The notes: a model not told the origin generated them from the sequence alone. A stretch of 64,000 bases of DNA from Terebella lapidaria (GCA_949152475.1 OX424559.1:19437809-19501808); one strand, 5' to 3'; positions 49,647 to 61,519 are shown, counted from the first letter of the stretch. Numbers and translations: made by a program.

Positions 49647-49734
49647 GTTAGTCGGTAAAGGGAATCAACACCGCGTAGGGTGTATCATTGAACATCGCGT
49701 AGGGCATTCATAGCGAAACAGTTCTACGCCCGTG

Positions 49735-49928
49735 TTATATCTTGGACTGATTCAAAGTCTCCAGCAGAATGATAGGTTGTCACAGAGTTTGTGTCCGCGT
49801 GTGATCCCAGACAACTTGTCACTTCATCATCCCAGTGCATAGAATCATCTCCCGTCGCTGCTGACACTTGGTCCACTTCATTTATCAACGGTTGCCAAGG
49901 TTCATGTACAGCCTCACACTGGACCGGT
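49735..49928 (-). CDS. Receptor last visible exon, ended by transposon
   Basis: It starts after tgtaccag in phase 2 and encodes PVQCEAVHEPWQPLINEVD, DDSMHWDDEV, TTYHSAGDFESVQDI. The frame then enters the inverted repeat of the large element and stops within it (ACA CGG GCG TAG). The host part of the exon therefore ends at 49,735. Confidence 0.55.
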
Positions 49929-52415
49929 CTGGTACAAGACTTTAGAATCAGAAGGTTGAAGACCATGTTTTAATTGCACAATGTATCAATATAATTTATC
50001 AAAGTTCCACTATATGCGACAGACATTTATCTTACCCATGTGATGTGGATGATGATGAAAGACAGCTGTCTTCTTCTTGTATCTGAAGACACGATCCTGG
50101 CATTGTCTCCTCCGAGACTCCGCTGTCACATGTGCCAATTTGGGCTGCACTGCTGTCCAGATTGAATCAATAATGATATGATGATCAAGTAATATTATCC
50201 ATCATCATCAATTATCACTACATATTAATTTGATTAATTTCTATGGAAGGTAAGTAGCAGTTCTCCATGCTTGTATGTTTGTCTTCTCGCTTAGTGCAAA
50301 AATTGTAAATTTCTCACTTATCTCGCGAGAGTAATGAGTAATGTTAGATCAACAGAGCTTCACCTTGGGTTGTGCTCTATAATTGATAGATTCAGCATAC
50401 ATCTAACTCTACTCACTGTGAAGAGGATATTCCAGAATCTTGGTTTGTTTTGAGATTGTACCTGCTTTCGTTAGCATCATGGATTCTAGTACTGCAGAGA
50501 GATTGACACAACAAACAAACCGGTCAGATGTTTGCTGAATGTGACGGGGTAAATACAAAAACTGATAGTCAAGAGCCGACTCAGAATGCGAACAGCTTAA
50601 ATAGAGGTATTCCACTTTCACATCCTGGCAATTCAGTTTAATTAGTAACATACATTACAGACATCAAAAGTGGCAGAAGAGATGCGACATCTTGACATTT
50701 TTATGTAACATATTTACCCGAATTTGGGGATGATGATGAAGCAAGGTAGTTTTGGAATAGAGAGATCTGTTGTAAAAACGCATCAATTGTAATTTGCCTA
50801 TTGCGTGATTTGCTCCTGATCCTTTGATTATGTGGGTGATATGTCTCAGAGTGTGAAGCCAAAAATGTTTTCCCTACTTGTATTCCTTTTATTGTGGGAT
50901 TATCCTGAGCTGAACAATGGAAGTCAGTTTCGGAACCAATTTAGGACTAGACAAGCTGATTAGGAATACAGTGGGGTCCTTTAGCATGTTTAGTCTTGGA
51001 CCACCCTGAAAATATCACCATCACCTTTTCTAGAACATATCATTAAAATATAATTTATTTCATCTAAGTTATCTGTATATTTTGTTATTTCAGTCACTCT
51101 CATGTACACTGTATGTAAACACAATTAACATCAGATATTCAGAAAGTTTGATTGTGCAACATAAGAATATTTGATTAATTTTTGGGTAAGAACACTAAAT
51201 TTGAATGTTTTTAAGTTTGCTTAGGAAAAATGATGGAATGCGAATAATTACAAGATTGGAGTGCAATGTGGTTTGGTCAATGTGGTTGGTCAATATCAGT
51301 TTCATTGCAACCTCTTATCTTAAAATGTGTTTCAAAAATCTAAGACAAGTTGGTGTCATATATATATATAAATATTTTACATTTCCGATTACCTCAATAA
51401 ATCTGATGTGATTGACTTATAGGGTTAAAGGGTAAAGGGTTTGATGGAGCCCGAGGATATCACCTCCGTCAAACAAATAACATACAAAAACGCCAGCGCT
51501 CAAAAAACAAAAACGCTCCCAACATTTTGAAGAGCTGCACGGAAATGAAAGATTGGTCACTGGATCAAATCACAAAAAACTTTGTATCATTATGTTCAGT
51601 TGAGTCTTAAAATCAAATCCGTAGTTTTTGGTTTGTGATAGATCACTCACTAATATATGCCACATTAGCCTACTATGCATCTATAAGTCATTGCTTTCTT
51701 TAATTTTCAAATTGTTTCGATTATTTTTTGGACATCTGTACTACTAGACTAACTCTAACGCCACACCAAATTGTAAAGTTTTTCTATGGAATCGCCGCCT
51801 ATAAAAAATTGAGTTTCACTTTTTTATAAAAAAAATTGCCGCTACAAATTTCCACAATATTAAATTTTTTTTTAATTTCAACGCCGCCACCCGTATTTCA
51901 TCTTGGATTGTTAACGAGCAAACCAGTTCTATATAAAATACAGAAAAAATATGATACTAAGCAGGTTTCTTGAGTTAAACTTATCACATTTGTTAAAGTC
52001 ATCACATTTGACAAAATTTATTGTACTAGTCTTGGTATTAAATATGTGTAATGGTATTTTCTAATCCCAAAACATTTAATAATGCCAATACTTACATCTT
52101 TCTCCACATTTCTCACCAACTGAGATCTCTCAATATCCAACCTTGATACCTCCATGTATGTTAACAATCTGTTTCCTACCTGATTATATCAATTACAGTA
52201 GTCCCTGTGAAATAAGTCACCTGTGAAAAAAGACTCTCTGTCTGTAAAGACTTTTTGGTATTCCCCAAAGATCAATCAAAATGTAGATGAACCTGTGAAA
52301 TGAGACTTCCGGTAAGCACTTCCCGGTAAGATAAGACCTCATTTTCTCTGCAAAAGTTGAGGTCTTATCTTACAGAGACCACTGTACATTCATTTTGATG
52401 CCTAGAGAGTAGAGG

Positions 52416-52502
<87 letters not shown>

Positions 52503-55500
52503 ATACCTGTAATAACAATTTGAGTGGGAAGATTTGACCAAAATACCTTCCGTATAAAAAATTTTAGCCGAAAGTCCGTTAAGAACAACTTTATCTGCAA
52601 AAAAAAGTTTCTTGCGTACAGAAAATTATTGTCGAAAATCCATAGAAGAAATATTTAATTGTAAAAAAAATATTCTTCGTATAGAAAATTTTGGTCAATA
52701 TTCCATGGATGAAAAATTTTACTTGTAAGGAAAAATTTGTCCGTAAAGAAAATTTTGGGGAAAAATCCATAGACCAACTTTACAATTTGGTGTGGCCTAA
52801 TGATTGTACAACACTAACAGCTATTAGTATATTTCACGCACTGTTAATCCTTGATTATACAGTTTGGGTCTGGATGTAAATATTTGTTCGGGTTCCGCTC
52901 TCATTCTTAACATCTTTTATTTAAGGTATTGTGCAGTCTGTCACCTACAAATACACTACAACATTTCTCCACCCAATTACAAATTTTGATGTAAATCCAC
53001 TCATCGAGGATATGCCTGTCAAGTGATGACCGCTTACTTGACCCTTTGAAGACAGATCGTATATACCTGAACAACCCAAACTCTGGAGGACCTTGGAGCT
53101 CATCAAACATATTGCAATATTCAACGAATGTGGATGAGCAGTGGTCTCCGCCTTGTTCTTGGGGCTGACTCACTCGCTATTGAACAGTATGAACAATATA
53201 GTTAATATAATGTATGTCCTAAAGCAGTTGTACATTTCAAACCAAAAGGCACGTACCTCCTTTTTCAAACGATTTATGCTGTACCCAGCAATAGAACTGC
53301 CGATCAAAATGACCAACGCAACTGCTGAAGCAATACTGGCTGTGGTTCTGTGGGTTTTCTTTGCTGGTTTAGTGTTTGGTAGCCTGTTTGGTTTGAAGAT
53401 CTGATCGAACACAATTGGTCCGAGATTCTGCACGTTGAATGTTATGTTGATTGCAAGTCCAACATACGTGTGGTTCACATCGAACTGAATATATCTAGAA
53501 TACAGATTTGACACAGTTCACCAATGGCAAGCGTAGATATATACCGTTAGTTACCCAATAATAACCATCGCAGTTTCGTACAATCGATATCGTCAAACTT
53601 CCTCGATCAAATCTTTCACATGATTTATACTATACATTTACTTATCAGTCGTCTATACATAGGAGACAGGTTTTCAGGCGACCTGCACATACCTTTCACA
53701 ATGGTAGCTGGACACACAGGAATGTTTATTGTACACAATTCCATCGACAATGTTCTCGATGTCAATATTACATGGTTTTGGAGCTTTAGTGTGAACATCA
53801 ACAGCTACCCTCATATCTGCTGAAATGATCCTTGCCTCTTCTGCACCTGATTGGTGGCATGAAATGAACAATTTATTCTGGGAAAATACATTACTAGCTA
53901 CTGACTCTATTGTTCTGCAGATGTCTATAACAAAATTATCGAACTACTGAGAGGCTGATTATCCACCACTTCGGAAATCGCTCAGCGTGTAGCATTGTTG
54001 AACCAAAAGTCAGTAGCTAAAGTCGGCGCATAATTTGGTGGCACAAATATATCCGATGAAATCTCAGAACTTACTGACTTGTATTATATGAAATTCAGGC
54101 AACGTTTGAACAAGCCTGTGACCAAAGTTGCTGACGTGAATTCGGAGTTTGTTTTCCACACAGAAGATTACTATTTCAAGAAATACGATTCTGAATGGGT
54201 TTTTACAGACAGTCAAAACAGTGGTGAAGGCCAATGCAACAGCTCATTAATGCAAAGAAAATAAAGGTCTGACTAGTTGTGTGCAACAGTCTGGAAAGTA
54301 ACATGTGATGACATGATGCTGTTCAAAAACTGATGGTGGTCACAATTTGATGTCGTGAAATGGTTGAGAGTGTTATTGTATATTTGGGTGTGAAGCTGTA
54401 TGTCAGGCCGAAAAGGACAAACAGTTATGTTTGTTTGCAGTACATTTTTATCGCTAAACAAATGAGCATAAACAAATATCGCAAAACAAATGAGCAATAT
54501 TCAGCACTATATGAATTCCATCAACATATGAATTTCGAGTATTTCGGGTGTCTAAATTTTGACCAACGTTGTTTCGTGCCTGGCTATGCTCGCGTTGGTC
54601 TGGCCTGAGTCCTCTGAGTCAAATATAGTTCAGCCCAGTATTCGGTTATGTGACAGTCTTAATGATGCCATGCCTATGGTTCGATTGCCACTTTCCTGTT
54701 GATCAAACCAACAAAATATTGATCATAATAATGAAGTTCAACGTACCGCACACAAGCCTATATTCCGTGGCAGACACCGAAATACACGTACCCTATAACA
54801 TACTTGTATAGATATAATATATATAATATAAATGAGCGTAGTTGAAACTGAAGTTGTCTTTCAATTTGAGTAACTGTTGAATGTTTGATCAGATTCAGCC
54901 TGAATAACTCTCGTGGATATTGTGTGATTGTGATTTCTTGAATATTTTAAAGCACGAGTAATGAAACAAATATTCATTTGGGACCACTGTATTTTCTTTG
55001 AGATGAGTATTTTCTTTGCCTATTCCATTAATTTGTCTCATTCCCGTATAGCATTAAAAAGGCAAGCTAGAACTCCCATGTTAAAACCCCATAAGGAAAT
55101 ATATATTTTTTATAAATACACCGACGAGAAACGCACACAACGGAAAAAAACAGCCATCACTTCTAAATGGTCATAGTACCGTTTTCACTTTACATAAATT
55201 TCAATTTTATCCAATTCAGTAAATTCCGGGATATGACGAGATAGGTGCGCGCCAATGAATCATGCACCGACTTTAAAATAGCTATCCACTTCCTGCTCTG
55301 CACATAGCAAATATAAACCTCGCCGCTTTGCGGCGCCGTATATAATTCTGAAATGTACCTCGCAATAAGTAGATAACTGTTACATATTACACAAAACAAT
55401 CTCGTTCTTGATTTGTGTCTCTTTCTTTGCTACTGTGCACAAACATACATGACTATTCTTATATATATATAGCCATATATATAAACACTTTCGCGTTTAT

Positions 55501-58500
55501 ATTGTAATGTGGAGAACCATTACAATGAGTGTATCTGACCCACCTGGCAATGAGGCATGTGTTCCATTTCTCACCAGCGAAAGTTGATATATTTTGTTGG
55601 CAATCGTCACAGTGGTGTTTATGGCCTCGCCTGTAGAGATAACACATAGCAAATACCAAAAAAAACGACAAATTTACACATCCTATTTTTGTTATGTCCA
55701 TTCATATTTTATGTGCAAAGATAACACATAGCAAATACAAAAAAAAAACCGGCAAATTTACACAACCTATGTTTTGTTATGTCCATTCATATTTTATGCT
55801 AACCATATCATGCTGTTGACAAGTAAACTACATGACCACGTACGCCTTATTTGGTGGTATACTATTATATACCTTACCATATCTCGAGGAACAGATATAA
55901 ATTATCAATAAAATCCCCATTCATAATGGATGTGGAGGTTTTGAGTTTGTTTACTTGACATATTTTGTCACATTCAAAACTCATCATTCATTTCAGGAGG
56001 TTTCGAACCAATGTGTTTTGCAACACGAAAAACACATATGGAATATTCTCACGTGACACAACGAGCACTGCTGTCTGGCCCACAAGAGAACATTGCTGGT
56101 CATCTAGGTTCTTGACATTCACTTCATAGTATTTCTCGTCTGCTGACGTCACATTGTCCAGAGTCATTATCGCACTGCCGTTGACGTTTTGATCATACCC
56201 GACACGTCCATACCACTGGTCCTGTATGGGGATGTAAACGCCAGATCCCGTGGTGTAGCTCATGATCAGGTCCACCGTGGGATGACTGTTTGTTCCTTTG
56301 TAGTGCCAGGTGATGTCCAGAGGAGGCTGGATTGGATGGGTCCAGTTTAGGACAAGTGTTGTTCCTTGCAACACTTTCACGTCTCCTGGGTCAGTGATCC
56401 ATTCTGGTGCTATAAGATTGATTATCATAGATGAACATAAATTTGGGGATATATCTAGATCGACCCTTAAATGTAGATTTGCAACAAGTTGATATTTCAT
56501 GATATGTAATCGTAAACTGGTCCATGGAACAAAAGACAACCTGCACCCAGATAAGGAGAAAACAACAGACATACGAATAATATGCAGGTAGTGTGCTTTT
56601 CAAATAAGCAATGATGTACAGAAAGAACAAACACACTTTAGGTCCCTGATCACATCAGTGTTGGGATATAAATGTTAATCAGGCTTGTTTTCATTGCAAA
56701 TACCTAACAGAGGATACTCGAACAACTATGAATAGATGATGACAGTTGCATCAGTTTGGAAGCTATATCTCATGATTCCAACTCCATAATCCCAATGTTG
56801 ATCAAAACTGATGACAATCTTGCAAGATGAATATGTTCGAATGAATATGTTCAAACCTGAAAACCTGTCCGTTCTGATGACTTTTGTGACGACGATAGGC
56901 GGCAGATTCTGTACGTTGAAACTGACAGTGATTCTGAGGTCAACCTTCTGTGTCTGGTACGTGTTATGGCGGATGAACATGTAGCTGGAATGAAAACAAG
57001 CTGCTTTGGGAGCAGGAACTATAATATTATACTTATTTGGTATGCACTACACTAAGGTGTGCATATAGTCCGGATCATTATATGTCAAACATAATAGCCG
57101 TAGGGCTCTGCACTTACCGGACCCAAGACAGTTATATCAGAAATACATAGGATCAATTGTATTTCAGTTTATATGTATGCTGAAGGCAATGTCCTGAAGT
57201 CATGAGAACAATTGCACATCATTCGGGCCTGAAACTTGCTCCAGACCAGGGCCTTTTTCACAAAGAATCTAAATGTACCTCAGACGAATAAGTGTAGAAC
57301 GTTAAATCTTAACTTGGTTGGCTCTGCAGCAGATAAAATGTCCTAATTTCTAGCCAATCACTGACCCGCCTGCTCGACATGCACTTGTGTTTGTTTATAA
57401 CCTTTGCATCTGGTCCAAAAGGTCTAAGGTCACCGTTATCATTCGCTAGGTGGACTGTGTGAGACGCCATCTATTGAATGATAACACTAAGGTGAACAAA
57501 CTTGGCCGCGACCAGCAGCTGACACTTTATGAAGCTCACCGGTCTCGACCAAAATGTCGAATTTCACAATACCAACAACAAATGCCGTGATATCTAGGCA
57601 AACAATGATACACTTAACTCAAGATCACGACGCAGGTAAAAATCACCAATTCTATAATCACAATGACCTGTTATAACCCACTATGAGACTATGTAGTTTC
57701 TGTTCCAGTGTGCAGTGATTGAGTGTAGATTTATTGCTTGCATACATGACATAGCTCATGACATGAGCTGACTCCCGCCGTCCAGATCATGAACTATCAC
57801 TATGAGTGATCTGTCCTAAATTCACTACATTTCCAAATTCACCAACAGCACTCATGTTCTGATTTGACATGAATTAATAAAGATATGGTTGATCAATAGT
57901 CTACTGTGCAAGCTTTTTCGAACACTTCGAAAGATTCAACTAATTCTCCGAGCTGAACTAGAAAACAATTCTTGAACATATTTTGTGCAAATGCCAACTA
58001 TAATTTAACATTTGAAAGCCGTATCTCCAGCAGAAATCGGGAAAATTCGGAATGGCTGCCAAAAGTGGCCAGGCTATCTTGAATGTTTAAACGATGTATA
58101 ATATATACAATTATGTCCAGAGTCTGAAATCAAGCTCCGTTTTGCTCTACGACTCACCGTTTCCAAGATACTGGCACTTTTATTTCAACATGGTAAAATC
58201 TATCTAAGAATGGCCGGGCCAATTGGCCCACTTTGAAAGATTAAACTAACACGACATTTGTGCTGTACTATGTGCTAGTCAGATAGGTTCTCTGAGCTGA
58301 ACTAGAGAAAAAAATATCAAACAAATTTTGTGCAAATGACAACTACATTTTAACATTGGGAATCTCGAGCCTGGCCCGAAATTTCAAAGGCCCATGGTTC
58401 GGCCCGAAACAATTCGATCGATGAAAAACAATAATGGTCCGGAGATATTGGCCCATAGAACATATTTTGTGAATTACAGCAATATCGATCGAACAGATTT

Positions 58501-61146
58501 TTCCCAGTGTTTGATAACGCCGACGCCAACGCCGACACAGACGAACGGACGCCGGACGCCACCTGACGACAATAGCTTATCGGACCGTAGGTCCGGTAAG
58601 TCAAAAAGCATACATGTACATGTACGCTGTAACAGGAAGCCACTCACCTTTCACATTCATAACTCAACCAACATGGATGGACATTGAGTAACAATTCCCT
58701 TTCCCGAAGTTGAATGTAGATGTTTTGGGGTTTTGGAGCTGTATGGTCAAGGTGAACCAGTACCCGCAAAGTGGAAATATTTTCATCGTGTTCTGAAACC
58801 GATTAAAAAACGTTTTTTGATTATAAAATCGATTAATTGTTTCCTATTAAACCTGCTGAGAGTATTATTTTTTGTCCCTCAGAAATGATTGGGTGGATTG
58901 TAGTAATAATCACATTGGTCAAATATTAATGTATATTTCATGTGAAACAAATTTTGGTGGAACATAAATTATACACAACTCTAGCCTATTTTTTCCCGAG
59001 CCTGTTTGTTGTCTAATTCTTCATCTCATATCATTACCGGTTACAAATCTGCCCCACATTGTAGATATTCCTAAGACTGATATGTACAAATGATAATAAC
59101 AACAATTGCCCGAAGTATTATGCTGTTGATCACCCTCAAGTGTGCACACTTTCGAGCGTGTTATCAAGGATTATTTATCAATAGTATATGCCGTGAGTGT
59201 TCAGATACACAGTTCATTTATTTTGTGAACTAAATTTCATAGTGTTACACTATATACATAATTATCACATGATGGGTTTATAGTGTTCAGGTATGGAAAA
59301 TCCGACTTACCTGGCAGTAGAACTTTTGTTCCATTGCCGAGCAATGACAGTTCGAATGACTCCTTGTTTATTGTTATTGTAGTGTTGATGTCTGCTTCTG
59401 CGAAAATTGATAGCCAAGAATAACAATCAAATAAGCATATAAATACTGACTTACTGGACAAGCATCGTAAGTGAGAGTTGAGATTATTGCGCTTGAACAT
59501 ATATTGACACATCAAGCAAATTGGAATACTTTTGAACAAGGACACATTATAAAATCTATATAAAGCTAATAGCCCATTTATTTTGTCATTCCCAATTTGT
59601 TTGGGTTCAGATTACTACATATCAATGTGGTGTCCAGTTGCCTCACTTATATTAACATGCACACCAGGGCTAAGCAGAGTATCGTGCGTTCAAATTCATT
59701 TTATCATTCTACAGATTCTTTTTGTAATTAAATTCTAAGGTAATTTAATCGAGTGTGATTGCATTTGTTCACTGTAAATAGTCATATCCGGTTTTATAGT
59801 TTGGTGACTTGTGTCAGTGTAAATTTGGGAGTTGAATAAATCCCTACCGTGTCTCAATGACGTCAAATGAACACAACCCTAACAACATTCACAACTCATC
59901 CCATACATACAGGTAATTCTGTATCATGTGTTCCTGAGAAAATTCCAATAATTCCTTATGGAACACAACCAAAACAATGTATTCTTACGTGACACCACGG
60001 AGACTGATGTCCGGTCCACAAGAGAATATCGCTGGTCATCCAAGTTTTTGACATTCACTTCATAGTACTTTTCGTCCACTGAATTAACATTGTCCAGAGT
60101 CAATATCGCGCTGCCGTTGACGCTTTGATCATACCCGATCCGTCCATACCACTGGTTTTGTATGGGGATGTAGACGCCAGCTCCCGTGGTGTAGTCCATG
60201 ATCAGGTCCAGGACTTGTTCACTGTCGGTACCTTTGTAGTCCCAGTAGATGTTGAGAGGAGGCTGGATTGGGTGGGTCCAATTCAGGACAAGTTTTGTGC
60301 CTTCTAGGACATGTATGCTTCCTGGTTGAGTGATCCATTCGGGTGCTATGAGAAAGATTATTGTACATGGGTTACAAATTAGTGATATCTGGGTTTGTTG
60401 ATTTTTAATGCTATGCTATTGCTAATAGATCATAATACGTACTCATGTCTTTTGCTGGTAGTGATAGAAAGATAAATACTAGTATGAATTACACATACCA
60501 TCGGGTTTGTTTCATATTACAAAAGACATAATCATGTAACCCCTAAACCAATTTCAAAACAGTGCCGCACAATATTGTATGTGGCACCGCCAAACAATCA
60601 AAAGAAATTGATGAGAAATAGTGAAGAAGGTCAGCTTTTAGTCTCAGCGTGTATAGGACCATATTCATTGATGTGTGCGCTCAATATAATGAGATAATAA
60701 CTTGAGTTTCAATTTCAGATTCTATCCCGTCCATTCCATAATCCTGACAATATTGCAAGTTGTTACACATTTAAGGGTTCAAACCTCGTGTAATGACAAC
60801 TGGTGGCAGATTCTGCACGTTGAACCTGACATCGATGTTGAGGTCAGCCTTCCATGTCATGTGCCTGTTATATCGGATATGCGTGTACAGATATATGGCA
60901 AAAGACACATTACCTTCTGACATCGGGAGAACAAATTATACCATTTTATATAGAAAACATCAATTCATCAGAATACATGTACTGTGTTGTAGCGTGTTGA
61001 TACTCACCTTTCACAATCGTAGCTTGACGTACACGACCACAAGTCATTGACTTCCGATGCACTTCGAATGAAGATGTTTTGGGGTTTTGGAGCTGCACGG
61101 TCGACTTGTACCGTCACTTTCAAACCAGACATATTTTCATTGTGAA
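49735..61146 (-). CDS. Multi-exon single-pass receptor with repeated Ig-like and CxxSYxC domains (5' end not seen)
   Basis: Fourteen exons, 61,146 down to 49,735, about 760 codons. Extracellular module: exon a (APKPxNI ... CxxSYxCE), exon b (FNVQNLxPxV), exon c (Ig-like, 357 nt), exon d (87 nt, N-T-T-x-T-I start). Modules a1-d1 and a2-d2 are followed by a3 and b3, where b3 runs into a transmembrane helix (IASAVALVILIGSSIAG), then four cytoplasmic exons. Every junction is phase-compatible (a-b phase 2; b-c, c-d and d-a phase 1; tail introns phase 2 after one phase 0). All splice sites are canonical except the b1 acceptor. The tail has tyrosines in VEYCNM, SRYNLK and TTYHSA contexts. It is probably a cell-surface adhesion or immune-type receptor; the family is not recognised. 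A signal peptide was not seen and may lie beyond the window. Confidence 0.7.
50036..50152 (-). CDS. Receptor cytoplasmic exon 3
   Basis: 117 nt between tggacag and gtaaga, phase 2 at both ends. Encodes AAQIGTCDSGVSEETMPG, then IQEEDSCLSSSSTSH; acidic and Ser-rich. Confidence 0.6.
50417..50491 (-). CDS. Receptor cytoplasmic exon 2
   Basis: 75 nt between ctctgcag and gtgagt, phase 2 at both ends. Encodes RIHDANESRYNLKTNQDSG then ISSS, a polar tail segment. Confidence 0.55.
52418..52499. repeat. (TA)n microsatellite
   Basis: About 80 bases of uninterrupted TA. It lies in the intron between cytoplasmic exons 1 and 2 of the receptor gene; the ORF across it is an artefact. Confidence 0.95.
53067..53164 (-). 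CDS. Receptor cytoplasmic exon 1
   Basis: 98 nt between gagtcag and gtatat. Encodes PQEQGGDHCSSTF, VEYCNMFDEL and QGPPEFG. Y-C-N fits the Y-x-N form bound by Grb2-type SH2 domains. Reading through the donor instead gives a frame to a stop at 52,907, so an alternative terminal exon is possible. Confidence 0.6.
53257..53494 (-). CDS. Receptor exon b3 fused to transmembrane segment
   Basis: 238 nt between attctag and gtacgt. It starts as a b-type unit (YIQFDVNHTYVGLAINITF, NVQNLGPIV), then a basic/Thr linker, then the helix TTASIASAVALVILIGSSIA, ending INRLKKE at a phase-0 donor. The basic residues after the helix fix a cytoplasmic C-terminus. Confidence 0.8.
53693..53846 (-). CDS. Receptor exon a3
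   Basis: 154 nt between aatcag and gtatgt, phase 1 to phase 2. Encodes SADMRVAVDVH, APKPCNIDI and CVSSYHCE. Confidence 0.75.
55544..55630 (-). CDS. Receptor exon d2
   Basis: 87 nt between ctacag and gtgggt. Encodes EAINTTVTIANKIYQLS, then RNGTHASLP; homologous to d1. A duplicated 82-bp tract lies just upstream in the intron. Confidence 0.75.
55637..55801. repeat. Two-copy 82-bp tandem duplication
   Basis: agataacacatagcaaatac starts at 55,637 and again at 55,719; both copies run on to ttatgtccattcatatttta with few changes. It sits just upstream of exon d2 on the minus strand, close to its branch-point region. Confidence 0.85.
56053..56409 (-). CDS. Receptor exon c2: cysteine-less Ig-like domain
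   Basis: Same length (357 nt) and pattern as c1: APEWITDPG, LVLNWTHP, WHYKG, YGRVGYD, SAIMTLDNV, ADEKYYEVNV. Both canonical Ig cysteines are absent; the single cysteine lies near the end (DDQQCS). Acceptor cttatag, donor gtgaga. Confidence 0.85.
56857..56984 (-). CDS. Receptor exon b2
   Basis: 128 nt between attccag and gtttga, phase 2 to phase 1. Encodes MFIRHNTYQTQKVDLR, then SFNVQNLPPIVVTKV. Confidence 0.75.
57930..58600 (-). repeat. Relative of the array-element terminus, different subfamily
   Basis: The terminal hairpin CTTATCGGACC / GGTCCGGTAAG around GTA (58,576-58,600), a preceding GGACGCC-type short repeat and two diverged ~320-bp blocks (gaactagaaaacaat and gaactagagaaaaaa) recall the flank of array elements. 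No AGGTCA monomers are present. It lies in the intron between receptor exons a2 and b2. Confidence 0.5.
58648..58792 (-). CDS. Receptor exon a2
   Basis: 145 nt between gtttcag and gtgagt, phase 1 to phase 2. Encodes EHDENISTLRVLVHL, APKPQNIYI and CWLSYECE. Confidence 0.75.
59311..59397 (-). CDS. Receptor exon d1
   Basis: 87 nt between ttcgcag and gtaagt. Encodes DINTTITINKESFELSLLG, then NGTKVLLP; one N-glycosylation sequon in each part. It begins the strand-rich domain completed by the next a and b exons. Confidence 0.75.
59989..60345 (-). CDS. Receptor exon c1: cysteine-less Ig-like domain
   Basis: 357 nt. Starts APEWIT, then LVLNWTHP (strand B), WDYKG (strand C), YGRIGYD, SAILTLDNV (strand E), VDEKYYEVNV (strand F), ending VSVVS. 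The layout is V-set-like, but neither expected cysteine is present, and the domain has none at all. Acceptor tcatag, donor gtaaga. Confidence 0.8.
60785..60888 (-). CDS. Receptor exon b1, acceptor degenerate
   Basis: Encodes IRYNRHMTWKADLNIDVRF then NVQNLPPVVITR, ending at donor gtttga. Length 104 nt fits phase 2 to phase 1 if it starts where the homologous exon b2 starts, but the bases before that point are CT instead of AG. It may be skipped, mis-spliced or non-canonical. Confidence 0.5.
61008..61146 (-). CDS. Receptor exon a1
   Basis: Acceptor tttcag, donor gtgagt. It starts with two bases completing a codon and ends AG (phase 2). Encodes HNENMSGLKVTVQVDR, APKPQNIFI and CTSSYDCE. It is the most upstream exon visible. 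Confidence 0.7.
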
Positions 61147-61519
61147 CTGAAATCATTGATATCGTTTATTGACGATAAAATTTGCTTCCTGACGAACCTC
61201 CTAAATTTTGCTTGTCAGATTCTTCAATAATTTCCAGTAGTGAAAAGGAGAAGAATCCAAAAGGCTTGGTTTCGAAAGGACGTGCAAGGACGAGAAGCAG
61301 CAATTAATGTATATGGCATTTATGTAATGATGTCAAATTTACATCACAACAATGAAGACATTTTACTTCTATTATCATGACATGGATTAAATACACCAAC
61401 CTAACTGCTCTGTACTCAGGATGTTCATTATCTAATTGATTATCACATATATGGTAAGGAAGTCTCGTTCTACACATTTCCTGGAATACTGTTCTAACTT
61501 TGACACGTGGTAATTTTTA

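Larger units (their letters stand above)
39051..49734. mobile_element. Possible 10.7-kb TIR element or composite
   Basis: A left repeat at 39,051 and an inverted right repeat at 49,647-49,734 share the 88-bp end of the neighbouring MITE. Further inverted blocks lie inside (ttttacgcgt near 40,788 and acgcgtaaaa near 49,045; gccgagccttac near 40,873 and its inverse near 48,960). TTATA flanks the outermost repeats (38,582-38,586 and 49,735-49,739), so the unit that moved may span 38,587-49,734. No transposase was recognised; the content is other repeats and a Penelope-like element. The superfamily is unresolved. Confidence 0.5.

Noticed and set aside
38587-49734. Polinton-type interpretation of the 10-11 kb TIR unit
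   Set aside because: No DNA polymerase, integrase, packaging or capsid gene is visible; the interior is other repeats.
52370-52600. 76-residue ORF of Ile/Tyr repeats
   Set aside because: It is the translation of the (TA)n tract.
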